Shown in pieces: positions 1-11,791 of a stretch of 64,000 nucleotides of DNA. The notes under the pieces were generated by a model. It ran no database searches. It saw only the letters and a program-made list of their open reading frames with translations, and was not told where the DNA came from. Source of the DNA: Roseovarius nanhaiticus. Lineage in GTDB: Bacteria; Pseudomonadota; Alphaproteobacteria; Rhodobacterales; Rhodobacteraceae. A program made the position numbers and the translations under genes. The stretch is from the NCBI RefSeq assembly GCF_900156535.1, contig NZ_FTNV01000001.1:868001-932000 (forward strand), given 5' to 3'. Within the stretch, counting starts at the first letter, position 1. Each line of letters starts with the position of its first letter.

Positions 1-961
1 CGAGGCCCGATTGCACCATGATCGCCATGATGCCCGCGTAGAACGGGAACTGGATCACGATGCCGGCGCCGCCCTTGACGCCTTCGGTCAGCGCGTTCAG
101 CAGATTGCGCGGCGTGCCGTGCAAGAGGATGGCCAGCGTGAGGAAGAGGAAGTTGATCACGTTCAGCGAAAGGCCACCCCCGGTGGCGAAATACTGGATC
201 AGCCAGGCCGCGCCCGCCGCACCGATCAGCATCGACAGGGCGGGGCTCCGCTCCAGCCACTCGGCCGGGGTGGAAGCCGCTTCGACCGTCTCGTCTCCTT
301 CATCCAGCAGCTTGGGGTCCACATAGACGCTGTCCGCGTCGCTGGGCATCATGGCCCGGTTGATCAGCGGCACCGCGATGAAAAGCGCGACAACGATGGC
401 GATGTTGAACGTGGCAAAGATGGTGTCCGAGGTGGGGATGATGCCGGTGATATCGGCAAAGGGATGGCCCTCGGTCGCGATCGAGAGCGGAACCGAGCCC
501 GCGAGGCCGCCGTGCCAGACGATGAAGCCGGAATAGGCCGACGCGACCAGCAGGCGGTAATCCACCTTGATCGTGCGGGCCAGTTCCTTGGCGAAAAGGG
601 CGCCCACGACCAGGCCGAAACCCCAGTTGATCCAGGAGGCCATCAGCGACACGATGCTGACCAGAAGGATCGCGCCGCCCGCACTGCCTGCAAGCGAGGC
701 AAGCGCCGAAAGTCCGCGCCGCACAAGGGGTGTGGAGGCCATCATGTAGCCGGTGACCAGCACTAGCAGCATCTGCATCGAGAAGGACAGAAGCGACCAG
801 AACCCGTCGCCCCACATGGAAACAACTTCGAGCGGGCCGGTGCCCTGGCCAAGTATCGCGGCCAGTCCGGCAATCAGCGTCAGGACGACGACAAAGACGA
901 ATGGATCAGGCAGATAGCGGTCGACGAGACGCACCATAGGCCGGGAAATCGCGGTCAACAT
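1..961 (-). CDS. atoE: Short-chain fatty acid transporter, AtoE family (3' end outside window)
   Basis: Integral membrane protein of the AtoE (SCFA transporter) family, thought to carry short-chain fatty acids such as acetoacetate or butyrate across the inner membrane. The start at 961 opens MLTAISRPMVRLVDRYLPDP and is followed by several hydrophobic segments. Stretches such as MWGDGFWSLLSF, INWGFGLVVGALFAKE and VIQFPFYAGIMAIM match what I remember of E. coli AtoE at the same relative positions. An AAGGGA ribosome site lies upstream. About 320 codons are visible; the family is near 440 aa, so the C-terminal quarter lies beyond base 1. No ketone-body genes are visible on this side, so the substrate is inferred from family only. 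Confidence 0.85.
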   Translation of the reverse strand, partial: MLTAISRPMVRLVDRYLPDPFVFVVVLTLIAGLAAILGQGTGPLEVVSMWGDGFWSLLSFSMQMLLVLVTGYMMASTPLVRRGLSALASLAGSAGGAILLVSIVSLMASWINWGFGLVVGALFAKELARTIKVDYRLLVASAYSGFIVWHGGLAGSVPLSIATEGHPFADITGIIPTSDTIFATFNIAIVVALFIAVPLINRAMMPSDADSVYVDPKLLDEGDETVEAASTPAEWLERSPALSMLIGAAGAAWLIQYFATGGGLSLNVINFLFLTLAILLHGTPRNLLNALTEGVKGGAGIVIQFPFYAGIMAIMVQSGL

Positions 962-1143
962 GAGGATATCCCTTTCAGGTTGATTATAAGCAAAGTGACT
1001 ATCGCGTTATCATGACGCAGGGGTAAGTCAAAGACGCTTGCCAGCTTTTATTTCTCATACCGATCAGGATACGCCGAGGCAGCGCGCCCCAAACGCCGCC
1101 AAATTTGAGCGGATAAAGCAGCGCAATCTCAAGCCGTTGATCA

Positions 1144-1177
1144 CAAACAAAAACGGCCCTCGGGGGGAGGGCCGTTT
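1144..1177 (-). terminator. Rho-independent terminator of acnA
   Basis: A perfect 11-bp inverted repeat (AAACGGCCCTC at 1151-1161 with GAGGGCCGTTT at 1167-1177, 5-nt loop). Read on the minus strand it runs into a T-rich tract. It sits 24 bases beyond the acnA stop codon. Confidence 0.85.
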
Positions 1178-1200
1178 CACTGTTTTTTATTGAGGCGTTG

Positions 1201-3972
<2,772 letters not shown>

Positions 3973-4426
3973 CTGGCTATCCTTTCAGGTCGTCGGGTTC
4001 GGATCTCGTGGACCAAATCGTCCGGGCGGTATCGCAAAGTTATAGCGGGTCCGGGTCGGGTGGTCCTGTGGCTGGGTTCGGGGCGCCGGAAACTGCGCGG
4101 CGCACGAATTCGTAACGTATAGCCTCCGTGTTGCGCGGCGGCTGTAGACTAACAATAAACGCGCCGAGTGGGCATATCGTTGCAACACCGGGTTTTGGCA
4201 GCACGGTTTCGGCGAGCCGGGCATAGCCATTACGCGTGGTTTTGGCGCATTCTACCCAATCGATCAAGTAGGTGCTGCCATTTTTGTATACTATTGCACA
4301 CCGAAGCCGGGGTCCAGTCCCGATGCGGTTGCCGCACTACCGCACGGCTGACGAAACCTTGATTGGTGTTTCAGGCAGCCCCGGCATAGCGTGCGGAGCC
4401 ATGAAGCCGGACATTGCGGAGCCAAG
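3973..4426. other. Intergenic region between divergent acnA and DUF1223 gene
   Basis: About 450 bases separating two divergently transcribed genes; both promoters should lie here. Short open frames occur on both strands, but none has a convincing ribosome site or recognisable protein. An AT-rich patch around 4283-4295 is a possible promoter for the downstream gene, but I see no clear -35/-10 pair. Confidence 0.5.
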
Positions 4427-5128
4427 ATGCGTAGTTTGATCACAAAAATCGCCGCCGCCGCGATTCTGTGTTGGCCAGGTGGTGCGGCCACTGCTGCAGA
4501 CGGGCCCGTTCTGGTAGAACTCTACACGTCGCAAGGATGTTCGTCCTGCCCCAAGGCGGATGCGTTTTTCAAAGAACTGTCCAAGCGGGATGATGTGGTC
4601 GCGCTAGCGCTTCACGTAGATTATTGGGATTATATTTTCGACGATGTCTTCGGTAAGGCCGCGCATACGCGCCGCCAATACGGCTATGCCGCCGCCGGTG
4701 GGCGCGACATGGTTTACACCCCGCAGATGGTGATCGGTGGGCAGGATCACGCCGTGGGCAACCGGCCCAAGGACGTGAGCGCGCTGATCAACAAGCATCT
4801 TGGAGCGCCGCAGCCGGTCATGCTGTCATTGTCCCGCAATGGGCAAAGCCTTTCGATCAAGGCCAGTGCCGAGGCCGGTTTCGACGCCCCCCTCGTTGTG
4901 CAGATGGCGCGTTTCATTCCCGAGCAGACCGTCTCGATCGACCACGGCGAGAACGCGGGCAATACCTTTTCCTACACCAATATCGTGACCAGCCTGGATG
5001 AGGTGGGTCGCTGGAGTCCCGGCGCGCCCTTGTCGATGACGGTGGAGATCGAAGGCGACGCACCGGTCGCCATCATCCTGCAGCGGCAGGACCACGGCAA
5101 AGTAGAGGCGGCTGCGCTACTGCGGTAA
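4427..5128 (+). CDS. Secreted DUF1223 thioredoxin-like protein
   Basis: Predicted periplasmic protein of 233 aa. The start at 4427 is preferred to the upstream ATG at 4391 because GGAG lies 5 nt before it and it begins directly with a signal peptide (MRSLITKIAAAAILCWPGGA, cleavage near ATA-A). Just after the signal are VELYTSQGCSSCPKAD, the CxxC segment of the DUF1223 family, and later a VYTPQMVIGG segment, both thioredoxin-fold features. The family is widespread in Rhizobiales and Rhodobacterales and has no established biochemical role; redox activity is inferred from the CxxC. The last 12 bases overlap the convergent acyltransferase gene. Confidence 0.85.
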   Translation: MRSLITKIAAAAILCWPGGAATAADGPVLVELYTSQGCSSCPKADAFFKELSKRDDVVALALHVDYWDYIFDDVFGKAAHTRRQYGYAAAGGRDMVYTPQMVIGGQDHAVGNRPKDVSALINKHLGAPQPVMLSLSRNGQSLSIKASAEAGFDAPLVVQMARFIPEQTVSIDHGENAGNTFSYTNIVTSLDEVGRWSPGAPLSMTVEIEGDAPVAIILQRQDHGKVEAAALLR

Positions 5129-6082
5129 GTCGCCGCCGCCCTGCATTTCCGCCATCCGGACGGCGCCACGGTCGGCCATATCGCCAGTGCCATCCTTCCA
5201 ACGGCGGTGAATCCAGAACCATTGATCCATGTGGGCGCGCACGATCCGCTCGAGCCGGGCATTGAACTCGCGCGTCATCTCGACGGGATCGCCCGGTGCG
5301 ATGGGCTCTTCGACATGGATGTCGAAATCGAGGCCGTTTTCACGGCGAATGCCCCAGACCGGCACCAGCGGCGCGTCGAATTTCAGCGCCAACTCAGCCG
5401 TGACCAGCGAGGTCAGCGCGGGCTGGCCGAAGAAATCCAAAGGTACGCCGCCATGCGCGTTGAGATCGTTGAGGATGGCCAGAACGCCCCCTCCGCGCAG
5501 ATGCTTGGTCATCTGCACCATGCCGCGCCGACCCTGCTCAAACATCGGCTGGCTGAGGGATCCCATGGCCTTCGTGTAATGGACGTTGAAATAGCGGTTC
5601 TTCATGGGGCGATAGAAGACCCCCATCTCGAAACCCTGCTCGACCATGGCGACGCGCGCGGCATTGAAACTGCCCAGATGGCCGGTGACGAAGATCACGG
5701 GGCGCCCCTCGGCGCGGGCCGCCTGAATGGCCGGCAGGCCGGGGCCGGTGACCGGCGAGTGGCGCGCACGCTCGGAAAACTCACGGGCGGAATACATCTC
5801 CATCATGTTGCGCCCTGCATTATCGGGCACGCGCCGCATCAGGCGGCGCACCTCGTCCTCGGGCAGATCGGGCATGGCGAGGGCCAAGTTTTCGCGCACA
5901 CGTGCCGTGTAACCGGCGAGTGGACCGACGATGCGCGAGACCATCCAGCCAAGCGCGGGGATGCGCCAGCGATAGGGCATGAGGCCTGCCAGAGCGATCA
6001 GCGAGCGTAGCGCTATGTTCACGGCATATTCGCCCGCACGCTGTGTCAGCGGATCCTTTGGGGTGTCGTTGTCAGTGCTCAT
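5117..6082 (-). CDS. LpxL/HtrB-family lysophospholipid (lipid A) acyltransferase
   Basis: Inner-membrane-associated acyltransferase of 321 aa, presumably adding a secondary acyl chain to lipid A or acylating a lysophospholipid. The first ATG of the frame is at 6118, but MSTDNDTPKDPL at 6082 is preferred because it follows a GAGG ribosome site. A hydrophobic anchor lies at about residues 25-45. The family HxxxxD-like segment appears as VTGHLGSFNAARVAM, followed by FYRPMKN and LNDLNAHGGVPLDFFG, matching LpxL-type motifs II-III (the usual Asp after the His is not obvious, so the catalytic dyad needs alignment). The exact acyl donor and acceptor cannot be told from sequence. Confidence 0.8.
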   Translation of the reverse strand: MSTDNDTPKDPLTQRAGEYAVNIALRSLIALAGLMPYRWRIPALGWMVSRIVGPLAGYTARVRENLALAMPDLPEDEVRRLMRRVPDNAGRNMMEMYSAREFSERARHSPVTGPGLPAIQAARAEGRPVIFVTGHLGSFNAARVAMVEQGFEMGVFYRPMKNRYFNVHYTKAMGSLSQPMFEQGRRGMVQMTKHLRGGGVLAILNDLNAHGGVPLDFFGQPALTSLVTAELALKFDAPLVPVWGIRRENGLDFDIHVEEPIAPGDPVEMTREFNARLERIVRAHMDQWFWIHRRWKDGTGDMADRGAVRMAEMQGGGDLPQ

Positions 6083-6177
6083 GGATCGCCTCGCCGCTGG
6101 ATCGGGTGCGGCACACATAAAGCGGGCCCCCCGCGATCACAAGCCGCGCGCGCGGCTGCGGCGTGCCAACCAACGCG

Positions 6178-7245
6178 CTATTCGTCTTCCGGGTCTGGCT
6201 GGATCAGCGTGATGTCTCCCGCTGCGGCAAGGCGGCGGATGCCGTTGACGACCTCCGTCATCGCTTCCTCGCCCTCCTTTACCTTTACGCGGCCCAACTC
6301 TTCCATTTCTTCTCGGATCGCCTCTCCAAGGCGTTTCGACATGTTGCCAAGGATATATTCCGTGACTTCGGCCAGGTCGCCGGCCGAGGCAGCGGTGAGG
6401 GCCTTGACCAGAATCGCCTGATCCACTTCGCGCGCAACTTTGGGCACATCCGCGGCGGTGACCCGCGCGGGGATGTTGGCAAAGGTAAAGATCGCGCGCC
6501 GCACTTGCTCGGCGAAGGCCTGATCCTCGGCGTCGAGGCCGGTCAGCACGTCGTCCCGCAAGCTCGAGGAGGTTGAATTGAGGATCGCGCCGATGCGGCC
6601 CGCGGCCCCCTCGTCAAATGCGGTTTCGGGGATGTCGTTCAGCTGCGCGGCCAAGGCAAGGCCGATGCGGTCGACCGCGCCGGGTGTCACTGCATCGGTC
6701 TGCGACACTGCAAAGGTGACGCGCCGGGCCGTGTCGCCGGGCAGGCGGCTGAGCAGATCGGCGGCACGCGCGACGTCCAGCTTGGACAGCATGACGGCGG
6801 CGACCTCGGTGCTTTCGGCCAGAACGATGGGCACCAGGTCCTCGACGCTGGCGGCACGCACCTGCTCCCACGGATCACCGAACTGGCGCACGCCTGCCTC
6901 CTTGCGCAGGCGCGCGGCTGTCTGAGGACTGATCCGACCATCGAGCGCGGTCAGGGCGCCCGCCATGCCGTGCGGAAAGGTCAATCCCATCGCTTCAAGC
7001 TCGGTGGCGAATTCATTCACGACCGAGATGAGTGTCGAGCGATCGACATAGCGCATCGAGCCCATTTGCGCGGTCAGCGTGCCTTGCAGCGCATCGGGCA
7101 GGTCCGACAGGCGCACATCCGCCCCCTCATTGAGTAGAAATCGCACGATGATCGCCGCCTTTTGCCGCCGTGTCAGGCGCGCGGCGGTTCCCGCATGGGG
7201 CTGCGGGGCCGGTGCAATGCGGGCAAGCGGGGTCGATTGGCTCAT
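6178..7245 (-). CDS. fliG: Flagellar motor switch protein FliG
   Basis: Cytoplasmic C-ring protein that couples the stator to rotor torque and helps switch rotation. The 355-aa product shows the FliG N-terminal segment TRRQKAAIIVRFLLNEG, the middle repeats (YILGNMSKRLGEAIREEMEE near the C-terminus) and the acidic tail. The start at 7245 (MSQSTPLARI) is chosen over 7257 because AGGA lies 5 nt upstream of it. It stands alone here: no flagellar genes occur on either side. The charged C-terminal torque helix is recognisable, so it looks functional. Confidence 0.9.
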   Translation of the reverse strand: MSQSTPLARIAPAPQPHAGTAARLTRRQKAAIIVRFLLNEGADVRLSDLPDALQGTLTAQMGSMRYVDRSTLISVVNEFATELEAMGLTFPHGMAGALTALDGRISPQTAARLRKEAGVRQFGDPWEQVRAASVEDLVPIVLAESTEVAAVMLSKLDVARAADLLSRLPGDTARRVTFAVSQTDAVTPGAVDRIGLALAAQLNDIPETAFDEGAAGRIGAILNSTSSSLRDDVLTGLDAEDQAFAEQVRRAIFTFANIPARVTAADVPKVAREVDQAILVKALTAASAGDLAEVTEYILGNMSKRLGEAIREEMEELGRVKVKEGEEAMTEVVNGIRRLAAAGDITLIQPDPEDE

Positions 7246-7405
7246 GTCGGTCCTCATGCGGCCCCGGACGGGGGGATTTGCATGACCCTAGACCGGCAAG
7301 GGTGAAGAAATGCCTAAGGCCAGCCGCAGAATGGCGCCGCCAAAAGCAGACGCGCCGCATGAGACGGGTCATGCGGCGCGATCATGTCTGGCCGATGGGC
7401 CGAGA

Positions 7406-7561
7406 TCAGCTGCTGACGGGCAGGCAGCTTTTCGAGTCGGCGTCATAGGTGCTGCCGGCGGCGCAAGACATGGCCTGCTTGTCCTTGCCGTAGTTGCAGC
7501 CCATCGCCAGCGACAATGTCGGCGCCAGTGTCAGGACCAGTGCGATTCCGAGGGTCTTCAT
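7406..7561 (-). CDS. Small exported cysteine-containing protein
   Basis: A 51-aa protein starting at 7561 behind a strong AGGAGG ribosome site; the in-frame ATG at 7591 has none. Residues 1-19 (MKTLGIALVLTLAPTLSLA) are a signal peptide. The mature part is about 32 residues with three cysteines (GCNYGK, MSCAAG, SKSCLP) and resembles short conserved proteins I associate with this position beside purB in Rhodobacteraceae. The Cys pattern with aromatic residue between is reminiscent of chitin-binding type peritrophin fragments, but it is too short to assign. Function unknown. Confidence 0.75.
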   Translation of the reverse strand: MKTLGIALVLTLAPTLSLAMGCNYGKDKQAMSCAAGSTYDADSKSCLPVSS

Positions 7562-7663
7562 GAAGGTGCCTCCTGTGATTGGGTGACGCAAGGTTAAGCG
7601 GAAAGCGCGCGCGCCGCCTAATCACATTTTCGCAGGTGCGTCGCTTGGTCCCAGTCAGGCGTT

Positions 7664-8968
7664 TCAGTCCTTGAAGACGCGGGCAAAGATCGTGTCGACA
7701 TGCTTGGTGTGATAGCCAAGGTCGAACTTCTCCTCGATCCCGTCCTTGCCAAGCGCCGCGACGACCTCGTCATCGGCCAGCAATTCCTCTTTGAAGTCGG
7801 TGCGCTCTTCCCAAACCTTCAGCGCGTTACGCTGCACCATCGCATAGGCGTCCTCGCGGCTGACGCCCGCCTGTGTCAGCGCCAGAAGCACGCGCTGGCT
7901 CATCACGAGGCCGGGGAATTTGTTCATGTTGGCCAGCATGTTGTCGGGATAGATGATCATCTTGTCGACAACACTTGCGAGCCGCGCCAGCGCAAAATCC
8001 AGCGTGATCGTGGCATCGGGGCCGATCATCCGCTCGACCGAGGAATGCGAGATGTCCCGCTCGTGCCAGAGGGCCACGTTCTCCATCGCCGGCACCACCG
8101 CCGAGCGGACCATGCGCGCGAGGCCGGTGAGGTTTTCGGTCAGCACCGGGTTCTTCTTGTGCGGCATGGCTGAGGAGCCTTTCTGGCCCATCGAGAAGAA
8201 TTCGGCGCCTTCCAGCACCTCGGTGCGCTGCATGTGGCGGATCTCGATCGCGACATTCTCGATGCTGCTGGCGATCACGCCCAGGGTGGCGAAGAAGGCG
8301 GCATGGCGGTCGCGGGGAATGACCTGCGTGCTGATCGGCTCGGGCTGAAGGCCCAGTTTTTCGCAGACATGCTCTTCCACGCGCGGATCGATATTGGCGA
8401 AAGTGCCGACGGCGCCGGATATGGCGCCAGTGGCGACCTCTTCGCGGGCGGTGCGTAGGCGCGCAAGGTTGCGGTCCATCTCGGCGTAGAAGCGCGCGAA
8501 GGTCAGGCCCATCGTCGTCGGTTCGGCATGGATGCCGTGGCTGCGGCCAACGCGGACGGTATCCTTATGCTCATGCGCGCGCCGCTTGAGCGCGGCCAGA
8601 AGCGCCTTCATGTCCTCGATCAGGATGTCGCTCGCGCGGACCAGCTGCACGTTGAGGCAGGTGTCCAGCACGTCCGAGCTGGTCATGCCCTGATGCACGA
8701 AGCGCGCCTCGTCGCTGCCCACATGCTCGGCCAGGTGGGTGAGAAAGGCGATCACGTCATGCTTGGTCACGGCCTCGATCTCGTCGATGCGGGCCACGTC
8801 GAAGTTCACGTCCTTCGCCTTCCACACGGCCTCGGCATTCTCGCGCGGGATGACGCCCAGATCGGCCATCGCGTCGCAGGCATGGGCCTCGATCTCGTAC
8901 CAGATGCGGAATTTCGTCTCGGGCGACCAGATGGCAACCATTTCGGGGCGGGAATAACGGGGAATCAT
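7664..8968 (-). CDS. purB: Adenylosuccinate lyase
   Basis: Cytoplasmic purine-biosynthesis enzyme cleaving SAICAR to AICAR and adenylosuccinate to AMP, each releasing fumarate. The 434-aa product starting at MIPRYSRPEMVAIW (8968) has the expected length; the upstream 21 codons from 9031 have no homologous look. The fumarase/aspartase-superfamily signature is plain as GSSAMPHKKNP, with the catalytic-region TSSDVLDTCL and GRSHGIHAEPTT segments. It is followed downstream by the small exported protein and fliG on the same strand with gaps of about 100-160 bases. Confidence 0.97.
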   Translation of the reverse strand: MIPRYSRPEMVAIWSPETKFRIWYEIEAHACDAMADLGVIPRENAEAVWKAKDVNFDVARIDEIEAVTKHDVIAFLTHLAEHVGSDEARFVHQGMTSSDVLDTCLNVQLVRASDILIEDMKALLAALKRRAHEHKDTVRVGRSHGIHAEPTTMGLTFARFYAEMDRNLARLRTAREEVATGAISGAVGTFANIDPRVEEHVCEKLGLQPEPISTQVIPRDRHAAFFATLGVIASSIENVAIEIRHMQRTEVLEGAEFFSMGQKGSSAMPHKKNPVLTENLTGLARMVRSAVVPAMENVALWHERDISHSSVERMIGPDATITLDFALARLASVVDKMIIYPDNMLANMNKFPGLVMSQRVLLALTQAGVSREDAYAMVQRNALKVWEERTDFKEELLADDEVVAALGKDGIEEKFDLGYHTKHVDTIFARVFKD

Positions 8969-9043
8969 GGGCGTGGCCTCGGCTGTGAGTGCGGTTGCGC
9001 GGAATTTAGCCCGCGCGGGCCGTGATGCCAAGGTGGGGCGCGG

Positions 9044-10255
9044 TCAGCCCGTCCGCGTCACGATCTCGGACGTCGCCTCGAGCGTGCGGTGCACGGGACA
9101 TTTATCCGCGATCTCCAGGAGGCGCGCGCGCTGCTCTTCGCTGAGTTCGCCCTCCAGAAACACGGTGCGGATAAAACGGTCGACTTTAGCGGGCGATACA
9201 CCGCTGGCGTCCTGTGCGTGGACTTTATCATGACTGACATCGACCCGCACATGCGACAGCGGCCATTCCTTGCGCCGCGCATACATGCGGATCGTCATAG
9301 AGGTGCAGGCGCCCAGCCCCGCAGAGAGAAAGCCATAGGGGGACATGCCCCGATCCGTACCGCCATAGGCCAATGGCTCGTCCGCGATGGCGTGGTGCCG
9401 TGGGCCGGAGTTGATGTCCTGCAAGAAGCCGTCAGGGTCCGCCTCGCTGACGCGCACGATACCTTCAGGCGCGCCGGGGGGCGGGGCAGGCGGGCGCAGT
9501 TGCAGATACTTGGTGCTCCAGGCCGCGATGACTTCGGCGGCGTATTCCGCATCCTCAAGCCGGGTGACGAGGTGATCGGCGTCGCACAGCGTGACAAAAC
9601 TCTTTGGGTGCCGTGCCGCGCGAAAGATCTCGGACGCGTTGTCGATGCCCACCACGTCGTCCTTCGGCGCGTGCAGGATCAAAAGCGCCTTCTTCATCTT
9701 GGCGATATCGGGGGCGAGGGCAGCGGCGCTGACATCCTCGACAAACTCGCGCCCGATGCGGATGGGCCGTCCGCCCAGATTCACCTCGGCGCTGCCATCG
9801 GCAGCAATGCGGTCCAACGCACCGGCGAAATTATGCGTCACATGGCCGGGATCGAACGGCGCGCCGATTGTCACGACCGCTTTGGCCGAAGGGATACGTC
9901 CGGCGACGCGCAGCACGGCCGCCCCGCCCAGCGAGTGCCCGATCAGCAGGCTGGGCGCCAAGCCGCGCGCCTCCAATGCCTTTGCGGCCAGTTCCAGGTC
10001 TTGGACATTGGACGAAAACGTCGTGTTCTCGAACTCGCCCTCCGAATGACCGAGCCCGGTGAAATCAAACCGCAGCACCGCGATGCCAGCCCCCGCCAGA
10101 CGCGCGGCGATGCGGCGCGCCGCGGGAATATCCTTGGAGCAGGTGAAGCAATGCGCAAAAAGCGCAGTGGCCAGATGCGGACCTTCGGGCAAGTCCAGCC
10201 GCGCGGCCAGTTCGGCGCCGTCATGGCCGGTGAATGTCAGGCGTTCGGTCGGCAT
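9044..10255 (-). CDS. Bifunctional alpha/beta-hydrolase and OsmC-family protein
   Basis: A 403-aa fusion. Residues 1 to about 250 are an alpha/beta hydrolase: nucleophile elbow GHSLGG near residue 106, acid in LHAPKDDVV, and the His in CDADHLVTR. Residues about 265-403 are an OsmC/Ohr-type domain with the two redox cysteines in GLGACTSMTIRMYA and DKCPVHRTL. OsmC proteins reduce organic peroxides; the esterase half has no known substrate. Fusions of this kind are known in proteobacteria. It lies 75 bases upstream of purB on the same strand. Confidence 0.88.
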   Translation of the reverse strand: MPTERLTFTGHDGAELAARLDLPEGPHLATALFAHCFTCSKDIPAARRIAARLAGAGIAVLRFDFTGLGHSEGEFENTTFSSNVQDLELAAKALEARGLAPSLLIGHSLGGAAVLRVAGRIPSAKAVVTIGAPFDPGHVTHNFAGALDRIAADGSAEVNLGGRPIRIGREFVEDVSAAALAPDIAKMKKALLILHAPKDDVVGIDNASEIFRAARHPKSFVTLCDADHLVTRLEDAEYAAEVIAAWSTKYLQLRPPAPPPGAPEGIVRVSEADPDGFLQDINSGPRHHAIADEPLAYGGTDRGMSPYGFLSAGLGACTSMTIRMYARRKEWPLSHVRVDVSHDKVHAQDASGVSPAKVDRFIRTVFLEGELSEEQRARLLEIADKCPVHRTLEATSEIVTRTG

Positions 10256-10348
10256 TGCGCAAGTCCTTCATGATCCCCCGCCTAGGACATTAGACACGCG
10301 CAGCGCCGCTTGCACCCCTTGCGCAGTTTAATTCACGTCAAGGTGAGA

Positions 10349-11695
10349 TCAGGCACGCCCGCCAGTGAGCGCTGGATCAAACGGATAACGCGTCAAATTC
10401 TCGTATCCGTCCTCGGTGATGAGAACCTGATCCTCCAGCTTGATCGAGAAATCGCCCCCCTCGGGACTGATCAGCGCCTCGACGCAGATCGTCATGCCCG
10501 GCTCGAGCGCGTAATCGAACGAGCCGGGGACCGCCTGATCGGGATAGGCCACCAGCGGCCACTCATCGCACAGGCCGACGCCATGCATGAGGCAGCCGTA
10601 TTTGCCGCGCTGATATTCGGGCGCGAGGCGATGCGCGCGCTCGGTGATCTCGGGAATGGTGATGCCGGGGCGCAGCAGGTCCATATTGTGCCGGATATGC
10701 TCGATCCCGTGCAGCATTGCCTCAATCATGTCGGGGCGGGCGGGCGCGTCGCCGATCCACCATGTGCGGCTGATGTCGACGCAGAGTCCGTAGCTGCCGA
10801 CGAGGTCGGTATCGAAGGCCACGATCTCGTTATTCTGGACGATCCGCCCGCCGCATTCCTGAAACCAAGGATTGGTGCGGGGGCCCGAGGTCAGCAGCCG
10901 CGTCTCGATCCATTCTCCGCCGCGGCGGATATTCTCGGCATGGAGCACGGCCCAAATGTCATCCTCGGACATGTCGCCGCGCGGCACGCCTGTGCGGGCG
11001 GCCTCCTCCATCGCTTTCACCGCGACCTCGCAGGCGTGGGAGGCGCAGCGCATCGCGCGGATCTCATCGGGGCCTTTCACGGCGCGGCACTTCTCGGTCA
11101 GCTCCTCGCCGGGGATCACCTGGATCCCCTGCGCCTCAAGCGCGCGCAGTCCGTGGATCATGATCTTGTCGACGGCAAGGCGGCTGTTGCCCGGCGCATG
11201 CTCGGCCAGCAGCAGCCGCACCTCGTTGGAAAAGACATCGGCGGCCACGTCAATCTTGTCGCCCCGGTCGAAATAGAAGAGGTCCGCCCCGCTCCGCCGC
11301 TCGGCTACCCGCGGGTTGAATTCGCTCAGAAAAGGCGAGTTCTTGTAATCCCAGATGACCATGTAGCCATCGGCGCAAAGCAGTACGGCGCGGAATGGGT
11401 TATGGGTGTTCCACAGCTGCATGTTGGTGCTGTCGGTCGCGTAGCGGATGTTGAGCGGATCGAACATGAGGACGCCCGCATAGCCGCGCTGGACCACGTG
11501 CCGCGTCAGCCTATCCCAGCGGTAGCGGCGCATTTCCTGCAGGTCCGGCAGAAGCAGGCCGGCGGCGGCCCATTCGGCATAGGCCAGCTGCGTCGGCCCG
11601 ATCTCGACGCGGTCCTGATCGTTCGGGGTGTTGTCACCCAACCGCGCGCCGCGCGTCGGGTCGATCTTGCGCGTGTCGCGATAATGCTGGTTCAT
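10349..11695 (-). CDS. dddP: DMSP lyase DddP (M24 metallopeptidase fold)
   Basis: Cytoplasmic enzyme cleaving dimethylsulfoniopropionate to dimethyl sulfide and acrylate. The 448-aa product starts MNQHYRDTRKIDPTRG and has the same length and near-identical blocks to what I remember of Roseovarius DddP. The six residues reported as metal ligands in characterised DddP enzymes all read correctly at the same numbers: Asp295, Asp297 (FDTDLVG), Asp307 (CVDISRTWW), His371 (MHGVGLCDEWP), Glu406 (CVEALIS) and Glu421 (KLEDQV). The proposed catalytic Asp377 is also present. General prolidases of this fold lack this combination, which argues against a plain Xaa-Pro peptidase. It is a single-gene unit; no acrylate-use or DMSP transporter gene is adjacent. 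Confidence 0.95.
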   Translation of the reverse strand: MNQHYRDTRKIDPTRGARLGDNTPNDQDRVEIGPTQLAYAEWAAAGLLLPDLQEMRRYRWDRLTRHVVQRGYAGVLMFDPLNIRYATDSTNMQLWNTHNPFRAVLLCADGYMVIWDYKNSPFLSEFNPRVAERRSGADLFYFDRGDKIDVAADVFSNEVRLLLAEHAPGNSRLAVDKIMIHGLRALEAQGIQVIPGEELTEKCRAVKGPDEIRAMRCASHACEVAVKAMEEAARTGVPRGDMSEDDIWAVLHAENIRRGGEWIETRLLTSGPRTNPWFQECGGRIVQNNEIVAFDTDLVGSYGLCVDISRTWWIGDAPARPDMIEAMLHGIEHIRHNMDLLRPGITIPEITERAHRLAPEYQRGKYGCLMHGVGLCDEWPLVAYPDQAVPGSFDYALEPGMTICVEALISPEGGDFSIKLEDQVLITEDGYENLTRYPFDPALTGGRA

Positions 11696-11791
11696 GGGGC
11701 CTCGCTGGGGCTGGAATGCAGCCTCAGCGTGACGTAGGGGCAGGGCGTATGTCGCTATCGTTTGCGACCACCCGGCGCCGTTAACGAGCGA

